Below, piece after piece: positions 1 through 8,551 of a DNA stretch of 64,000 nucleotides (positions are counted from its first letter, which is position 1; every line of letters starts with the position of its first letter). The DNA is from Methanospirillum lacunae (GTDB lineage Archaea > Halobacteriota > Methanomicrobia > Methanomicrobiales > Methanospirillaceae). The position numbers and the translations under genes are program-made. Under the pieces are notes generated by a model that saw only the letters and a program-made list of their open reading frames with translations, was not told the DNA's origin and did no database searches. Location: the NCBI RefSeq assembly GCF_046195335.1, contig NZ_CP176093.1, one strand, 5' to 3'.

Positions 1-1
1 T

Positions 2-271
2 AAATCATTCTCTCACCTGATCCGGGCAAAAAGAGTTGCAGAAGAGTCGGGAATTCATTGGAAAAATTTTTCCAGTATTGGAGGATTTCTGTTTCCGCAA
101 GAACTTGGTTCCCGTGCAAAAGAGATCAGTGAGATCCGATACCTGGGAAAGATCGAATATGATGAAGTAGTCGCTAACCGGGTAATTGAAGGCCTTCCGT
201 TGATTGGGTTGCCTTTAGATATTCCAGGACCATTATCTGTTAAAAAAATTCTGGAAAATGCAGGATACTAA
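2..271 (+). CDS. C-terminal part of a MinD/CooC-like P-loop ATPase (5' end outside window)
   Basis: An open frame enters from the left edge and ends at TAA 269-271, giving 89 residues. The text YLGKIEYDEVVANRVIEGLP resembles the C-terminal part of MinD/ParA-type ATPases, where a strand plus a conserved 'pyd' turn follows the switch region. The CODH nickel-insertion ATPase CooC has this fold. Its place upstream of the ACDS operon makes a maturation role tempting, but a sheath-protein gene with its own promoter lies between. The Walker A and switch regions are outside the window, so the subfamily cannot be decided. A generic MinD-superfamily protein is equally possible. Confidence 0.45.
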   Translation, partial: KSFSHLIRAKRVAEESGIHWKNFSSIGGFLFPQELGSRAKEISEIRYLGKIEYDEVVANRVIEGLPLIGLPLDIPGPLSVKKILENAGY

Positions 272-379
272 TGAATTTAAGATGAAATCTCCCCATGCAT
301 CAGTTTCATAAAATTCCAATCAATTCTAAAATATTCGTTTTGGTATTTTCGAATTCATATAGTCATGAAATTCATAAAG

Positions 380-391
380 GATATATATAAT
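380..391 (+). promoter_or_regulatory. TATA box of sheath-type gene 1
   Basis: The run atatatataata, preceded by a purine-rich aaagg (BRE-like), lies about 110 bp upstream of the ATG at 497. Transcription would start near 410, leaving a leader of about 85 nt. The rest of the 272-496 gap is AT-rich and holds no open frame of note. Confidence 0.55.
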
Positions 392-447
392 AGGTGGAAG
401 AGGCCTTCCTGTTGACCCCAGCAAGCATTTATTCTTTGATGAATAAT

Positions 448-474
448 TGATACAAGTTGATGCATAGAGTATCA
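448..474 (+). promoter_or_regulatory. Leader stem-loop before sheath-type gene 1
   Basis: TGATAC (448-453) pairs with GTATCA (469-474) around a 15-nt loop, inside the predicted leader and just before the ribosome binding site taggag near 484. The stem is short, so it may be chance. Confidence 0.3.
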
Positions 475-496
475 GCATAATTGTAGGAGTACTGTA

Positions 497-1360
497 ATGA
501 AATTCGGATACATCGCAACTATTGCACTGGTTGCCCTTGTGGCAATCGTCGGTTTTGCAGCAGCAGACCGCCTTCCAAACGCAACCCCTGAAAACCAGAT
601 TTTCTCCATTGACACCGTTATCGATGCCACTGGTGCAGTTGATGATAAGTCAACCATGTCCTGGGTTATTGCAAATCCAGGAAAAATCCCAACCGGTATT
701 CTGGGAGCAGGTCAGTCAATCTCTGATGTTACCTACAAGGATGCAATCCTGACCAATGGTGGTAAGCTCGCAGAGAACAAGAACTTCGACTTCAACTCAA
801 AGAACCAGGGATCTGGTCTCTACAACATTGAGTCACAGAAGGTTCTGACCTACGCCAGCACCGAAGGTGCACACCTTGTTGGTGAGGAAGAGTACACTCT
901 CTCAGTTGCAGGTAACTACGCAAATGCAGATAACAACATCCGTTGTGTCTTCTCAACCCTGAATGGAAGCATCCTGCCAGCATTCTGTAACATTGTCTCT
1001 GCAAAGAGCAGCCTCGTCAATGTTAACAGCGCTCAGGTTTCAACCAAGGGACAGATCCGTGCAGTCGCTGAGACCGCAGATGTACCAGCAGGCCTGAACT
1101 ACCAGATTGCAGTTACCCCTGATGCAAACTCAGGAAGCGGCTTTGCAGAGGGTACTGTTAAGACCGTCTTCGCAGGCAGCATTATGGAAGCCCGTGACGG
1201 TGGCGACAGCAACTATGCACGTGATGGAACAACATCAGATGGTGCAGCAACCTGGAACAAGACCTCTGCAACCAACAGCTGGAAAGACAACACCGAAGTA
1301 ACCGGTGGAATCAAGACCCTGCAGAAGGCCTTCACCTACAACTCCGGATTCAGAGTATAA
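497..1360 (+). CDS. Secreted sheath-type surface protein 1 (MspA-like)
   Basis: A 287-residue exported protein. The signal peptide has a charged start (MKFGY), a hydrophobic core and a likely cut after GFAAA, so the mature protein begins DRLPNATPENQ. That mature start, the single central pair of Cys in the NIRCVF and AFCNIV segments, and the C-terminal YNSGFRV match my memory of the major sheath proteins of Methanothrix and Methanospirillum, which form amyloid-like hoops around cell chains. The start is supported by taggag 8-12 nt upstream. The codons are regular and GC-ending, as expected for a highly expressed gene. A paralog with the same length class and motifs is at 25392-26336. The family call is from recall, and an S-layer or other surface role is the alternative. 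Confidence 0.65.
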   Translation: MKFGYIATIALVALVAIVGFAAADRLPNATPENQIFSIDTVIDATGAVDDKSTMSWVIANPGKIPTGILGAGQSISDVTYKDAILTNGGKLAENKNFDFNSKNQGSGLYNIESQKVLTYASTEGAHLVGEEEYTLSVAGNYANADNNIRCVFSTLNGSILPAFCNIVSAKSSLVNVNSAQVSTKGQIRAVAETADVPAGLNYQIAVTPDANSGSGFAEGTVKTVFAGSIMEARDGGDSNYARDGTTSDGAATWNKTSATNSWKDNTEVTGGIKTLQKAFTYNSGFRV

Positions 1361-1388
1361 ACTCTGAAACCCTAATAATCCCTTTTTT
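1349..1388 (+). terminator. Stem-loop across the stop codon plus T-run
   Basis: TTCAGAGT (1349-1356) and ACTCTGAA (1361-1368) form a perfect 8-bp stem with the stop codon TAA at 1358-1360 in the ATAA loop. A run of six T follows at 1383-1388. It probably ends or stabilises the sheath-gene mRNA. Confidence 0.5.
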
Positions 1389-1434
1389 GAAGTTTTCACA
1401 AGTTTTCCGATCATTTCTCATAGCAGAAATTACC

Positions 1435-1454
1435 ATATCCTCCCAAGAGGGTAT
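1435..1454 (+). promoter_or_regulatory. Short inverted repeat upstream of cdhA
   Basis: ATATCCTC, loop CCAA, GAGGGTAT: an 8-bp stem with one T.G wobble, about 50 bp before the cdhA ATG. It could be an operator or leader hairpin of the ACDS operon. The nearest weak TATA-like element is ctaattaact near 1460, which would give a very short leader. Confidence 0.25.
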
Positions 1455-1504
1455 ACGCTAATTAACTCCTGTCCTCCTAATGTACAGTCAGAATATACTA
1501 GCCG

Positions 1505-3859
1505 ATGACTGTGAACAGGAAAAACGTTACACTTACCTTGGATGACCTGAAGTCCAGCGCTGCATCACTAAAGAACCTTAAGGTTTCCATAGGATCATTG
1601 CGTGGTGACCAGTGGGATGAGGATGAAGGGCCAACACCAATGCCTTCGCACACTGATCTCAGGAACTGGGATCGGATGCTTCTTTCCCGGTATAAACCCT
1701 TATATCTCCCATTCTGTGACCTATGTTGCCTTTGTACATACGGAAAGTGCGACCTGTCAGGAGGAAAAAAGGGTGCCTGCGGTATTGGGATGGAAGCACA
1801 ACAATCCAGAATCGTACTACTTGCAGCCTGTATTGGCGCTGCAACCCATATTAGTCATGCCCGTCATCTCGTAACGCATCTTATCAAAACATATGGCAGA
1901 CGCCATCTCCTTGATATTGGTGGAAATTCTATCGAGACTGAAGCACCAATCATCAGGCTAGTCTGTGGAATCAAACCAACCACACTCGGAGATCTTGAGA
2001 TCGTTCTCGATTACTGCGAACGCCAGACCACCGAACTCCTTGCAGCTGCACATACCGGCCAGGAAGGTGATGCTATAGACTTTGAGTCCAAAGTCTTCCA
2101 TGCCGGGACCATGGATCATGTTGGTCTCGAGGTTGCAGATATTGCCCAGATATCAGCATTCTCATTCCCGAAAGCAGACCCTGATGCATCACTCATTGAA
2201 CTTGGACTTGGAACCGTTGACGCTGAAAAACCGGTTATCCTTGTTGTAGGGCACAATGTTCCTCCAGCAATCGAAATTATCGACTATGCCAGAGAGCAGA
2301 ATTTAAGCGGAACAATTGAGATCACCGGGATATGCTGTACTGCGGTGGACCTGACCCGGTATGATCCAAACGCAAAGATCATCGGGCCGATATCATGGCA
2401 ACTCCGCTATATCAGAAGCGGTGTTCCGGATGTGATTGTAGTAGATGAACAATGTGTCAGGGCTGATCTGCTCATTGAAGCACAACAGATTTATGCACCA
2501 CTCATCGCAACCAGTTCCATGAACTGCTCTGGCCTTCCAGACCGGACAGGGGATGAACCTGAGGCGATTATTGAAGACCTTCTCAGCGGTAAGACACCAG
2601 GGGTTCTTATTCTTGATCCAGAAAAGGTTGGTGAAGTGGCAGTCCGGACTGCTATAGCAGTAAAAGAGAAAGGAAGAAATTTCAGGGCTATTCCACCAAT
2701 AGAAGATCTTTTTGAACTGGCAAAACGGTGTAAAGGATGCCAGGAGTGTTCACGAGTATGCCCGGCTTCGATGCCCCTTGCTATCGCAGTTCAACAGGCA
2801 GGAGATGGAGATTTATCTGCACTAGCCTCTCTCTATGATTCCTGTATCGGTTGCGGGAAATGCGAAGATGTCTGTTCCAAGGAAATTCCGGTCCATAGTG
2901 CAATACTCTCTGCTGCTGAAACCCAGATTTGTGCCGAACGGTTTAATGTAAGGGCAGGCCGTGGTGCAATCCAGGATATCGAGATCAGGGAGGTTGGAGG
3001 CCCGATAGTTCTCGGTGAGATCCCGGGCGTTGTGGCTTTTATCGGTTGCGCAAATTACGGGAACGGGGCTAAAGAAGTCGCTGATATGGCACGGGAGTTT
3101 GCCCGGCGGCGATATATCGTTGTCACTTCAGGCTGCTCGGCAATGGCTATCGGGATGTACCGCAATGAAGACGGACAGACACCATACGAAGAGTTTCATG
3201 GCCGGTTCGATGCCGGAGGAATCGTGAACGTTGGATCCTGTGTCTCAAATGCTCATATTGCCGGTGCAACCATTAAGATTGCAAGTATATTTGCAAAACG
3301 GAGTCTCCGGGGCAATTACGAAGAGATTGCAGATTACGTGTATAACCGTGTCGGGGCTGTTGGAATAGCCTGGGGAGCAATGTCCCAGAAAGCAGCAGCA
3401 ATTGCAGCTGGATTCTGGCGACTTGGCATTCCGGTCATCGTAGGCCCTCATGGATCGAAGTACAGACGTATGCTTCTTGGGAGGAAGGATAAACCAGAAG
3501 ACTGGTTTGTGTATGATTCCCGGACCGGTGAGAAGGTACAGGTAGGCCCTGTACCTGAACACCTCTTTATTGCTGCAGAAACTCCGGAAGAGGCAATGAC
3601 GCTTGCTGCAAAACTCTGCATGCGACCAAATGACACTTCCCGGGGAAGATCAATGAAACTTACCAATTACGTTGATCTGTACAGGCGCCTTTATGACCAG
3701 ATGCCTGATGACCTCAACCTCTTTGTCAGGTCACAGGCTGATATCCCAATCACGATGAAAGAGCAGATCCTTCCCATCCTTGAGCAGAAAGGATACAACG
3801 AACAACCGATACCAAATCCAACCATGCTAAAATCACAAATACGGGATGCAAAGGAGTAA
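1505..3859 (+). CDS. cdhA: ACDS CO dehydrogenase catalytic (alpha) subunit
   Basis: A 784-residue nickel-iron CO dehydrogenase subunit of the archaeal acetyl-CoA decarbonylase/synthase complex, interconverting CO2 and CO. Cys71, 74, 75, 77, 82 and 92 form the bridging and B-cluster region. Residues about 408-421 (KRCKGCQECSRVCP) and 445-460 (SCIGCGKCEDVCS) are the two extra [4Fe-4S] ferredoxin motifs that mark archaeal CdhA, as against the shorter bacterial CooS. Later Cys in GICCTA, GCANYGNG, TSGCSAM and VGSCVSNAH fit the C-cluster ligands. The length is that of the family. The ATG lacks a clear ribosome binding site, so a near-leaderless transcript is possible. First gene of a run of six with tiny gaps or overlaps. 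Confidence 0.93.
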   Translation: MTVNRKNVTLTLDDLKSSAASLKNLKVSIGSLRGDQWDEDEGPTPMPSHTDLRNWDRMLLSRYKPLYLPFCDLCCLCTYGKCDLSGGKKGACGIGMEAQQSRIVLLAACIGAATHISHARHLVTHLIKTYGRRHLLDIGGNSIETEAPIIRLVCGIKPTTLGDLEIVLDYCERQTTELLAAAHTGQEGDAIDFESKVFHAGTMDHVGLEVADIAQISAFSFPKADPDASLIELGLGTVDAEKPVILVVGHNVPPAIEIIDYAREQNLSGTIEITGICCTAVDLTRYDPNAKIIGPISWQLRYIRSGVPDVIVVDEQCVRADLLIEAQQIYAPLIATSSMNCSGLPDRTGDEPEAIIEDLLSGKTPGVLILDPEKVGEVAVRTAIAVKEKGRNFRAIPPIEDLFELAKRCKGCQECSRVCPASMPLAIAVQQAGDGDLSALASLYDSCIGCGKCEDVCSKEIPVHSAILSAAETQICAERFNVRAGRGAIQDIEIREVGGPIVLGEIPGVVAFIGCANYGNGAKEVADMAREFARRRYIVVTSGCSAMAIGMYRNEDGQTPYEEFHGRFDAGGIVNVGSCVSNAHIAGATIKIASIFAKRSLRGNYEEIADYVYNRVGAVGIAWGAMSQKAAAIAAGFWRLGIPVIVGPHGSKYRRMLLGRKDKPEDWFVYDSRTGEKVQVGPVPEHLFIAAETPEEAMTLAAKLCMRPNDTSRGRSMKLTNYVDLYRRLYDQMPDDLNLFVRSQADIPITMKEQILPILEQKGYNEQPIPNPTMLKSQIRDAKE

Positions 3860-3864
3860 CAAAA

Positions 3865-4419
3865 ATGGCAGGGGATGATTCTTGGATACGGGCAGAGATG
3901 GGAGGAACATCCCATGCATCAGTTATCGGGAAACCCGAAGTCATTGTTGCACTTCTAAATCGGGTGAAACGGCCAATATTCATCATCGGACACGAAATTG
4001 CAGCAACAAGTCCGGATTGTGAATCATTAACCGGATTTATAAGTACTGTTTCACGTGTCAGGCACATCCCGGTACTGGGAACATCTCCTGCAGTAAAGGG
4101 ACTTATCAGTCATGGAATCAGTATAGAAGCTATTATGGGAGGGATGGAGATAGCCGATCGACTCAGAGACCCGGAGTGGAAAGGGTTTGATAATCTGGGT
4201 CAGTATGATCTTGTGCTGTTTGCTGCAATTCCCTATTCATTCTGCTGGACAATTCTGTCCGGACTTCGAAACTCGGCACCACACCTAAATACAATAAATC
4301 TGAATAGAAAATATCAACCGCATGCAACCTGGTCATTTGGGAATATTGCAGTAGATCCATGGAAAAAACAACTGCAGGCAGCCGCAGTTTTACTTGAAAA
4401 TGGGGAAAAGCATGTTTGA
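3865..4419 (+). CDS. cdhB: ACDS epsilon subunit
   Basis: A 184-residue protein of the CdhB family, which binds CdhA to form the alpha2-epsilon2 CO dehydrogenase component. A TPP-enzyme-middle-domain-like Rossmann fold is visible in PIFIIGHEIA and LFAAIPYSFC. Known family members have no catalytic residues of their own and may assist electron transfer. The ATG follows the cdhA stop by 5 nt and has a good ribosome binding site (aaggag) inside the cdhA end. The end overlaps the proposed cdhC start by 8 nt, suggesting translational coupling. Confidence 0.9.
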   Translation: MAGDDSWIRAEMGGTSHASVIGKPEVIVALLNRVKRPIFIIGHEIAATSPDCESLTGFISTVSRVRHIPVLGTSPAVKGLISHGISIEAIMGGMEIADRLRDPEWKGFDNLGQYDLVLFAAIPYSFCWTILSGLRNSAPHLNTINLNRKYQPHATWSFGNIAVDPWKKQLQAAAVLLENGEKHV

Positions 4420-5836
4420 AGACATTCCGGTAGAAGTTGGGCTGGTCTTTGAAGGAGAGAGGATCAGAAAAGAGGACATGCAGGTCGAGCTTGGAGGTCC
4501 AAAGGTCGACCAGAAGTTTGAGATTGTGCTGGTCAGAAACCCCGATGCAATCGAAGACGGTAAAATATCAGTCATCGGGCCTGATCTCAAAGATATCCCT
4601 CCGGGATCTCATGCCAGGTTTGGTATCCTTGTCGAGGTAGCAGGATCGAAGCTTGAAGAGGATCTTGAAGGAGTCCTTGAACGCCGGATTCACGAGTACA
4701 TGAACTACATCCAGGGTGTCATGCATCTCAACCAGCGATATGATATCTGGATTAGAATCGGGAAAAAATCCTATGCGAAAGGACTTGATAGTTTCGTTTA
4801 CATTGGTAAAGCAATTGAAAGGCTTTACCGGAGCGAACTGGCTCTTATTGAGAAGATCCAGATCACCTTCATAACCGCAGGTGAGGATTTCAACTCCTGC
4901 TATGCCATGGCACGTGAACGGTATGAATCAAGAGATGCACGTGCCCGGGGTCTGTCTGATGAGCAGGTTGACACATTTTATGGATGTGCCCTCTGCCAGT
5001 CGTTTGCACCATCACATATCTGTGTTATTACACCAGAACGGTACGCAAACTGCGGAGCTATCAGTTGGTTTGATGGAAGGGCCGCAGCCCGTATGGATCC
5101 TGAAGGGCCGATTTTTCCTATTGCAAAAGATGCCTGCATTGATCCAGACAAGGGGGAATACTCAGGGATAAACGAGCATGCTAAAAAAAGGTCGATGGGT
5201 GAGGTAAACAGGGTTTACCTCTATTCTGCATTCGGATACCCGCATACCTCCTGCGGCTGCTTTGAAGCCATCGCATTCTATATTCCTGAAGTTGAAGGAT
5301 TTGGGATCGTGCATCGCAGGTTCCCTGGACCTACCGTAAATGGCCTGGCTTTTTCTACTCTTGCAGATTCAACCGCCGGTGGAAGACAGGTGGAAGGTTT
5401 TCATGGCATCTCACTGGAGTATATGAGATCCAGAAAATTCCTTTGTGCTGACGGGGGATGGAACGCCATCGTGTGGATGCCCAAAGAGATCAAAGATAGT
5501 CTCTCCGGGTTTATCCCAGAAGACATTTCCAAAAAAATAGCAACAGAGACAGATTCAACAGATATTCCATCACTCAAAGAGTTTCTCATAAAAATGTCTC
5601 ATCCTCTGGCTCTTCAATGGGCATCGTCGGAAATTGAAGATATCAATACCCCTGGATCAGAGGATCAAGGATCCCCATTCGTTCAGGGAGGGCAGAAACC
5701 AGTATTTGTAGCAGGAGAACTGCCAATTACTGCCGGAGGAGTAAAGATCATTTTAAAGAATGCAAAGATATTTGCTGAAAAGGTGATCATAAGACCGATA
5801 GAGCCTGAAAGGAAAGGAGGAAACAGTAATGGATGA
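4412..5836 (+). CDS. cdhC: ACDS acetyl-CoA synthase (beta) subunit
   Basis: The subunit that joins CO, a corrinoid-borne methyl group and CoA at the Ni-Ni-[4Fe-4S] A-cluster. The sequence has the family motifs YGCALCQSFAP, RYANCGAISWFDG and YPHTSCGCFEAI, whose cysteines are the A-cluster ligands. The archaeal form lacks the N-terminal CODH-binding domain of bacterial AcsB and is about 470 residues, as here (474). I place the start at ATG 4412 (MFEDIPVEVG), because tggggaaa lies just upstream and it overlaps the cdhB stop. In-frame TTG 4394 and ATG 4400 are alternatives. The C-terminal 90 residues after EIEDINTP form the usual linker and small domain. Confidence 0.93.
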   Translation: MFEDIPVEVGLVFEGERIRKEDMQVELGGPKVDQKFEIVLVRNPDAIEDGKISVIGPDLKDIPPGSHARFGILVEVAGSKLEEDLEGVLERRIHEYMNYIQGVMHLNQRYDIWIRIGKKSYAKGLDSFVYIGKAIERLYRSELALIEKIQITFITAGEDFNSCYAMARERYESRDARARGLSDEQVDTFYGCALCQSFAPSHICVITPERYANCGAISWFDGRAAARMDPEGPIFPIAKDACIDPDKGEYSGINEHAKKRSMGEVNRVYLYSAFGYPHTSCGCFEAIAFYIPEVEGFGIVHRRFPGPTVNGLAFSTLADSTAGGRQVEGFHGISLEYMRSRKFLCADGGWNAIVWMPKEIKDSLSGFIPEDISKKIATETDSTDIPSLKEFLIKMSHPLALQWASSEIEDINTPGSEDQGSPFVQGGQKPVFVAGELPITAGGVKIILKNAKIFAEKVIIRPIEPERKGGNSNG

Positions 5837-7079
5837 GTCAGAACTCTCCGGACTACTCCGGCTTCTGGGACCCGGAATTGCAGAACTCCTGGCAGGACGA
5901 GAGATAATTCTCGAGAATGTTGAACTGGATCTGGCAGAACTGGAACTGACAATTCCGGTTGGAGGATCAACAGTTTATCTTCCAGGTCTTACAATGCCTG
6001 GTGCCATACCTCCCCATGATGTTTCCATCATTGATCGATCAAAATGGCCGGAAAAACTTCTGACTGAACCATTCACACCAATACCTGAGTCATATCCTGC
6101 ACGTATCCGGGAAGTTACACTCGGTGCAACAAAAGGAGAAGGAGGGAGCAGGGGAAAGACAATAACGGTGGGTGGTGCACGAACTCCGCCATTTACTGAT
6201 CCAAAAGTGCCACCAGCTCATCCACCGGTTATTGCCATGGATGTCTTTGATACATCGTTTCCCATGCCACGTGCTCTCAAAAACCATCTCACGGAGGTTA
6301 TCAACGATCCGGCAGCTTGGGCACAAATGAATGTTGAGAAATATGGTGCAGACATGGTCACTGTTCATCTGCTCAGCACCGACCCTCTCATCTCTGATGC
6401 CAGTCCGAGGGAAGCGGCAAAGACAGTAGAGGATGTACTTCAGGCTGTGGATGTACCGATCATCATCGGCGGATGTGGTGATCCAAAGAAGGATGCACAG
6501 ACTTTTGTTGAGATAGCAGAGATGGCAGAAGGGGAACGACTCCTCCTCAACTCAGTGACATCTGATATGGCTGAAGTAAAAACCCTGGAACCGGTGGCAA
6601 AAGCAGCAGATAAGCATGGCCACTGTATCCTTGCTTTTACCGGTCTTGATCTGAACAGCGCCAAGGAACTGAACAGACGTCTGTACCAGTTCTTCCCTGC
6701 AGATCGTATCCTAAACGACCTGACAACAGTTGCTCTTGGATATGGTCTTGAATACTCATTTACGATCCATGAACGGGCGCGAACTGCAGGACTCATGGGA
6801 GATGTTGAGTTACAGCATCCAACGATCTCAGCAGCGACAAACGCCTGGTCAGCACGTGAGGCATGGATGGATCTAGGACCAGAATATGGATCAGGAGATC
6901 TTCGTGGCCCTATCTGGGAGACAATAGGGAGCCTGACACTGCTTCTTGCAGGAGTGGATCTCTTCCTGATGATGCATCCACTTGCAGTCTCAACAATGCG
7001 TGATGTATCATCCAGGTTGATCGCAGGAACTGCAGCAAAAGGAGCAACTGATGCGTCATGGGTGACTGCCAGAATTTAG
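5829..7079 (+). CDS. cdhD: ACDS delta subunit, small subunit of the corrinoid iron-sulfur protein
   Basis: A 416-residue TIM-barrel protein. With CdhE it forms the corrinoid Fe-S protein that takes the methyl group from methyl-tetrahydropterin and presents it to CdhC. The family start region (LAELELTIPVGG) and the barrel segments AVDVPIIIGGCGDPKKD and ILAFTGLDLNSAKELN are clear. The start overlaps the cdhC stop by 8 nt and is preceded by a strong ggagg site. The length matches archaeal CdhD. Confidence 0.92.
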   Translation: MDESELSGLLRLLGPGIAELLAGREIILENVELDLAELELTIPVGGSTVYLPGLTMPGAIPPHDVSIIDRSKWPEKLLTEPFTPIPESYPARIREVTLGATKGEGGSRGKTITVGGARTPPFTDPKVPPAHPPVIAMDVFDTSFPMPRALKNHLTEVINDPAAWAQMNVEKYGADMVTVHLLSTDPLISDASPREAAKTVEDVLQAVDVPIIIGGCGDPKKDAQTFVEIAEMAEGERLLLNSVTSDMAEVKTLEPVAKAADKHGHCILAFTGLDLNSAKELNRRLYQFFPADRILNDLTTVALGYGLEYSFTIHERARTAGLMGDVELQHPTISAATNAWSAREAWMDLGPEYGSGDLRGPIWETIGSLTLLLAGVDLFLMMHPLAVSTMRDVSSRLIAGTAAKGATDASWVTARI

Positions 7080-7087
7080 GGGGCAAC

Positions 7088-8515
7088 ATGTCAGAAAAGA
7101 AGAAAGGGATACGAGAGATCAGCCCGATTGACGTGTACAAACTCCTTCCACGAACAAATTGTGGTGAGTGTGGTGTCCCAAACTGTATGGCATTTGCTAC
7201 AAAGGTAGTCAATGGTGAAGCAGTGGCCGGGGGATGTCCTCCGATTCATGACAGTCAGTACAAAGACTCTTTTATAAAACTGCAGGAACTTCTTGCACCG
7301 CCAGTGAAGGCAATAACAATAGGGTCAGACAGAAAAATTACAGTCGGGGGAAAACACGTTCTCCAGCGTCATGAGTTTACGTACCAGTACCCACCACCTA
7401 TTGCAATTGATGTATCTGACGACATGGACGCTGCTGCGATAAATGCACGTGTTCACAAGATAGCCGGATTTTCATACGGATATATTGGCAGGACACTTAC
7501 TCTGGATGCAATCGCAGTAAGGTCAGTGACCGGTGACGTAGACCGATTTAAAGCAGCAGTGAAAGTGGTAGTTGAAAGCTCTGATCTCCCCCTTATCCTC
7601 TGTACCCATGATCCCGGAGTGATGAAGGCAGGACTTGATGTGGCTGGAAACAGACATCCCCTAATCTATGCTGCAACCTCTAAGAACTGGAGAGCAATGG
7701 CAGATCTCGCGGTAAGTCATGGATGCCCGCTGGTTGCCTCTGCCCCAGGAGATCTTTCACTCCTCCGATCTCTGGTCAAAACTCTCCAGGCATGTGGGAT
7801 TACAGATATTGTGCTTGATCCCGGAACATTCGGAGATGAAGGACTTGCCGGAACTGTCTTCTCTTTCACTGCGATCAGGAAGGCAGCATGCAGGGATGGG
7901 GATTCACTCTTCGGTCTTCCAATTCTTGGAACACCCATTTCTGTCTGGACCGGGCAGGAACTGAGTGATGAGGTAAACCGGTGGCAAGAGGTATACACAG
8001 CTTCAATCCTGATGACCAGATATGCAGATCTGCTCATCATGCATAGTCTTGACGGATGGGCCGTGCTTCCTCAGCTCATCTGGAGATTTGGCCTCTATAC
8101 TGATCCACGAAAGCCAGTATCTGTTGAACCGGGATTGAGGATATTTGGCAATCCAGGGCCTGATGCACCAGTGTTTATAACTTCAAACTATGCCCTGACC
8201 TTCTTTACTGTTGAATCAGATATCAAGGCTGCAAAGATTGACTGTTACCTCATTGTCACAGAAACCGGTGGTCTTTCTGTCGAAGCAGCGGTTGCAGGCC
8301 GGTATCTGAACGCTGAGAAGATTGGTGATGCACTACGAAATTCTGGCGTCCAAGAAAAGGTTACTCACCGATATCTCATCCTGCCCGGGCTCGCTGCACG
8401 ACTTTCAGGAGAGACTGAAGAGGCGAGCGGTTGGCAGATCCTGGTCGGTCCCCGTGACTCTTCAGGAATTGGCAAGATGATCCGTGAACACTGGCCTCCT
8501 CAAGAAGGGAATTAA
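7088..8515 (+). CDS. cdhE: ACDS gamma subunit, large subunit of the corrinoid iron-sulfur protein
   Basis: A 475-residue protein with an N-terminal [4Fe-4S] domain (TNCGECGVPNC then GGCPP), a TIM-barrel middle and a C-terminal cobalamin-binding domain. It carries the methyl-cobamide used by CdhC. ATG 7088 is chosen because aggggg sits 4-9 nt upstream and the domain starts soon after. An in-frame ATG at 7058 would overlap cdhD. The gap from the cdhD stop is 8 nt. Confidence 0.92.
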   Translation: MSEKKKGIREISPIDVYKLLPRTNCGECGVPNCMAFATKVVNGEAVAGGCPPIHDSQYKDSFIKLQELLAPPVKAITIGSDRKITVGGKHVLQRHEFTYQYPPPIAIDVSDDMDAAAINARVHKIAGFSYGYIGRTLTLDAIAVRSVTGDVDRFKAAVKVVVESSDLPLILCTHDPGVMKAGLDVAGNRHPLIYAATSKNWRAMADLAVSHGCPLVASAPGDLSLLRSLVKTLQACGITDIVLDPGTFGDEGLAGTVFSFTAIRKAACRDGDSLFGLPILGTPISVWTGQELSDEVNRWQEVYTASILMTRYADLLIMHSLDGWAVLPQLIWRFGLYTDPRKPVSVEPGLRIFGNPGPDAPVFITSNYALTFFTVESDIKAAKIDCYLIVTETGGLSVEAAVAGRYLNAEKIGDALRNSGVQEKVTHRYLILPGLAARLSGETEEASGWQILVGPRDSSGIGKMIREHWPPQEGN

Positions 8516-8551
8516 CTTTTTTTCGTGAGTGTACCGCAGGGAGATCGATAC

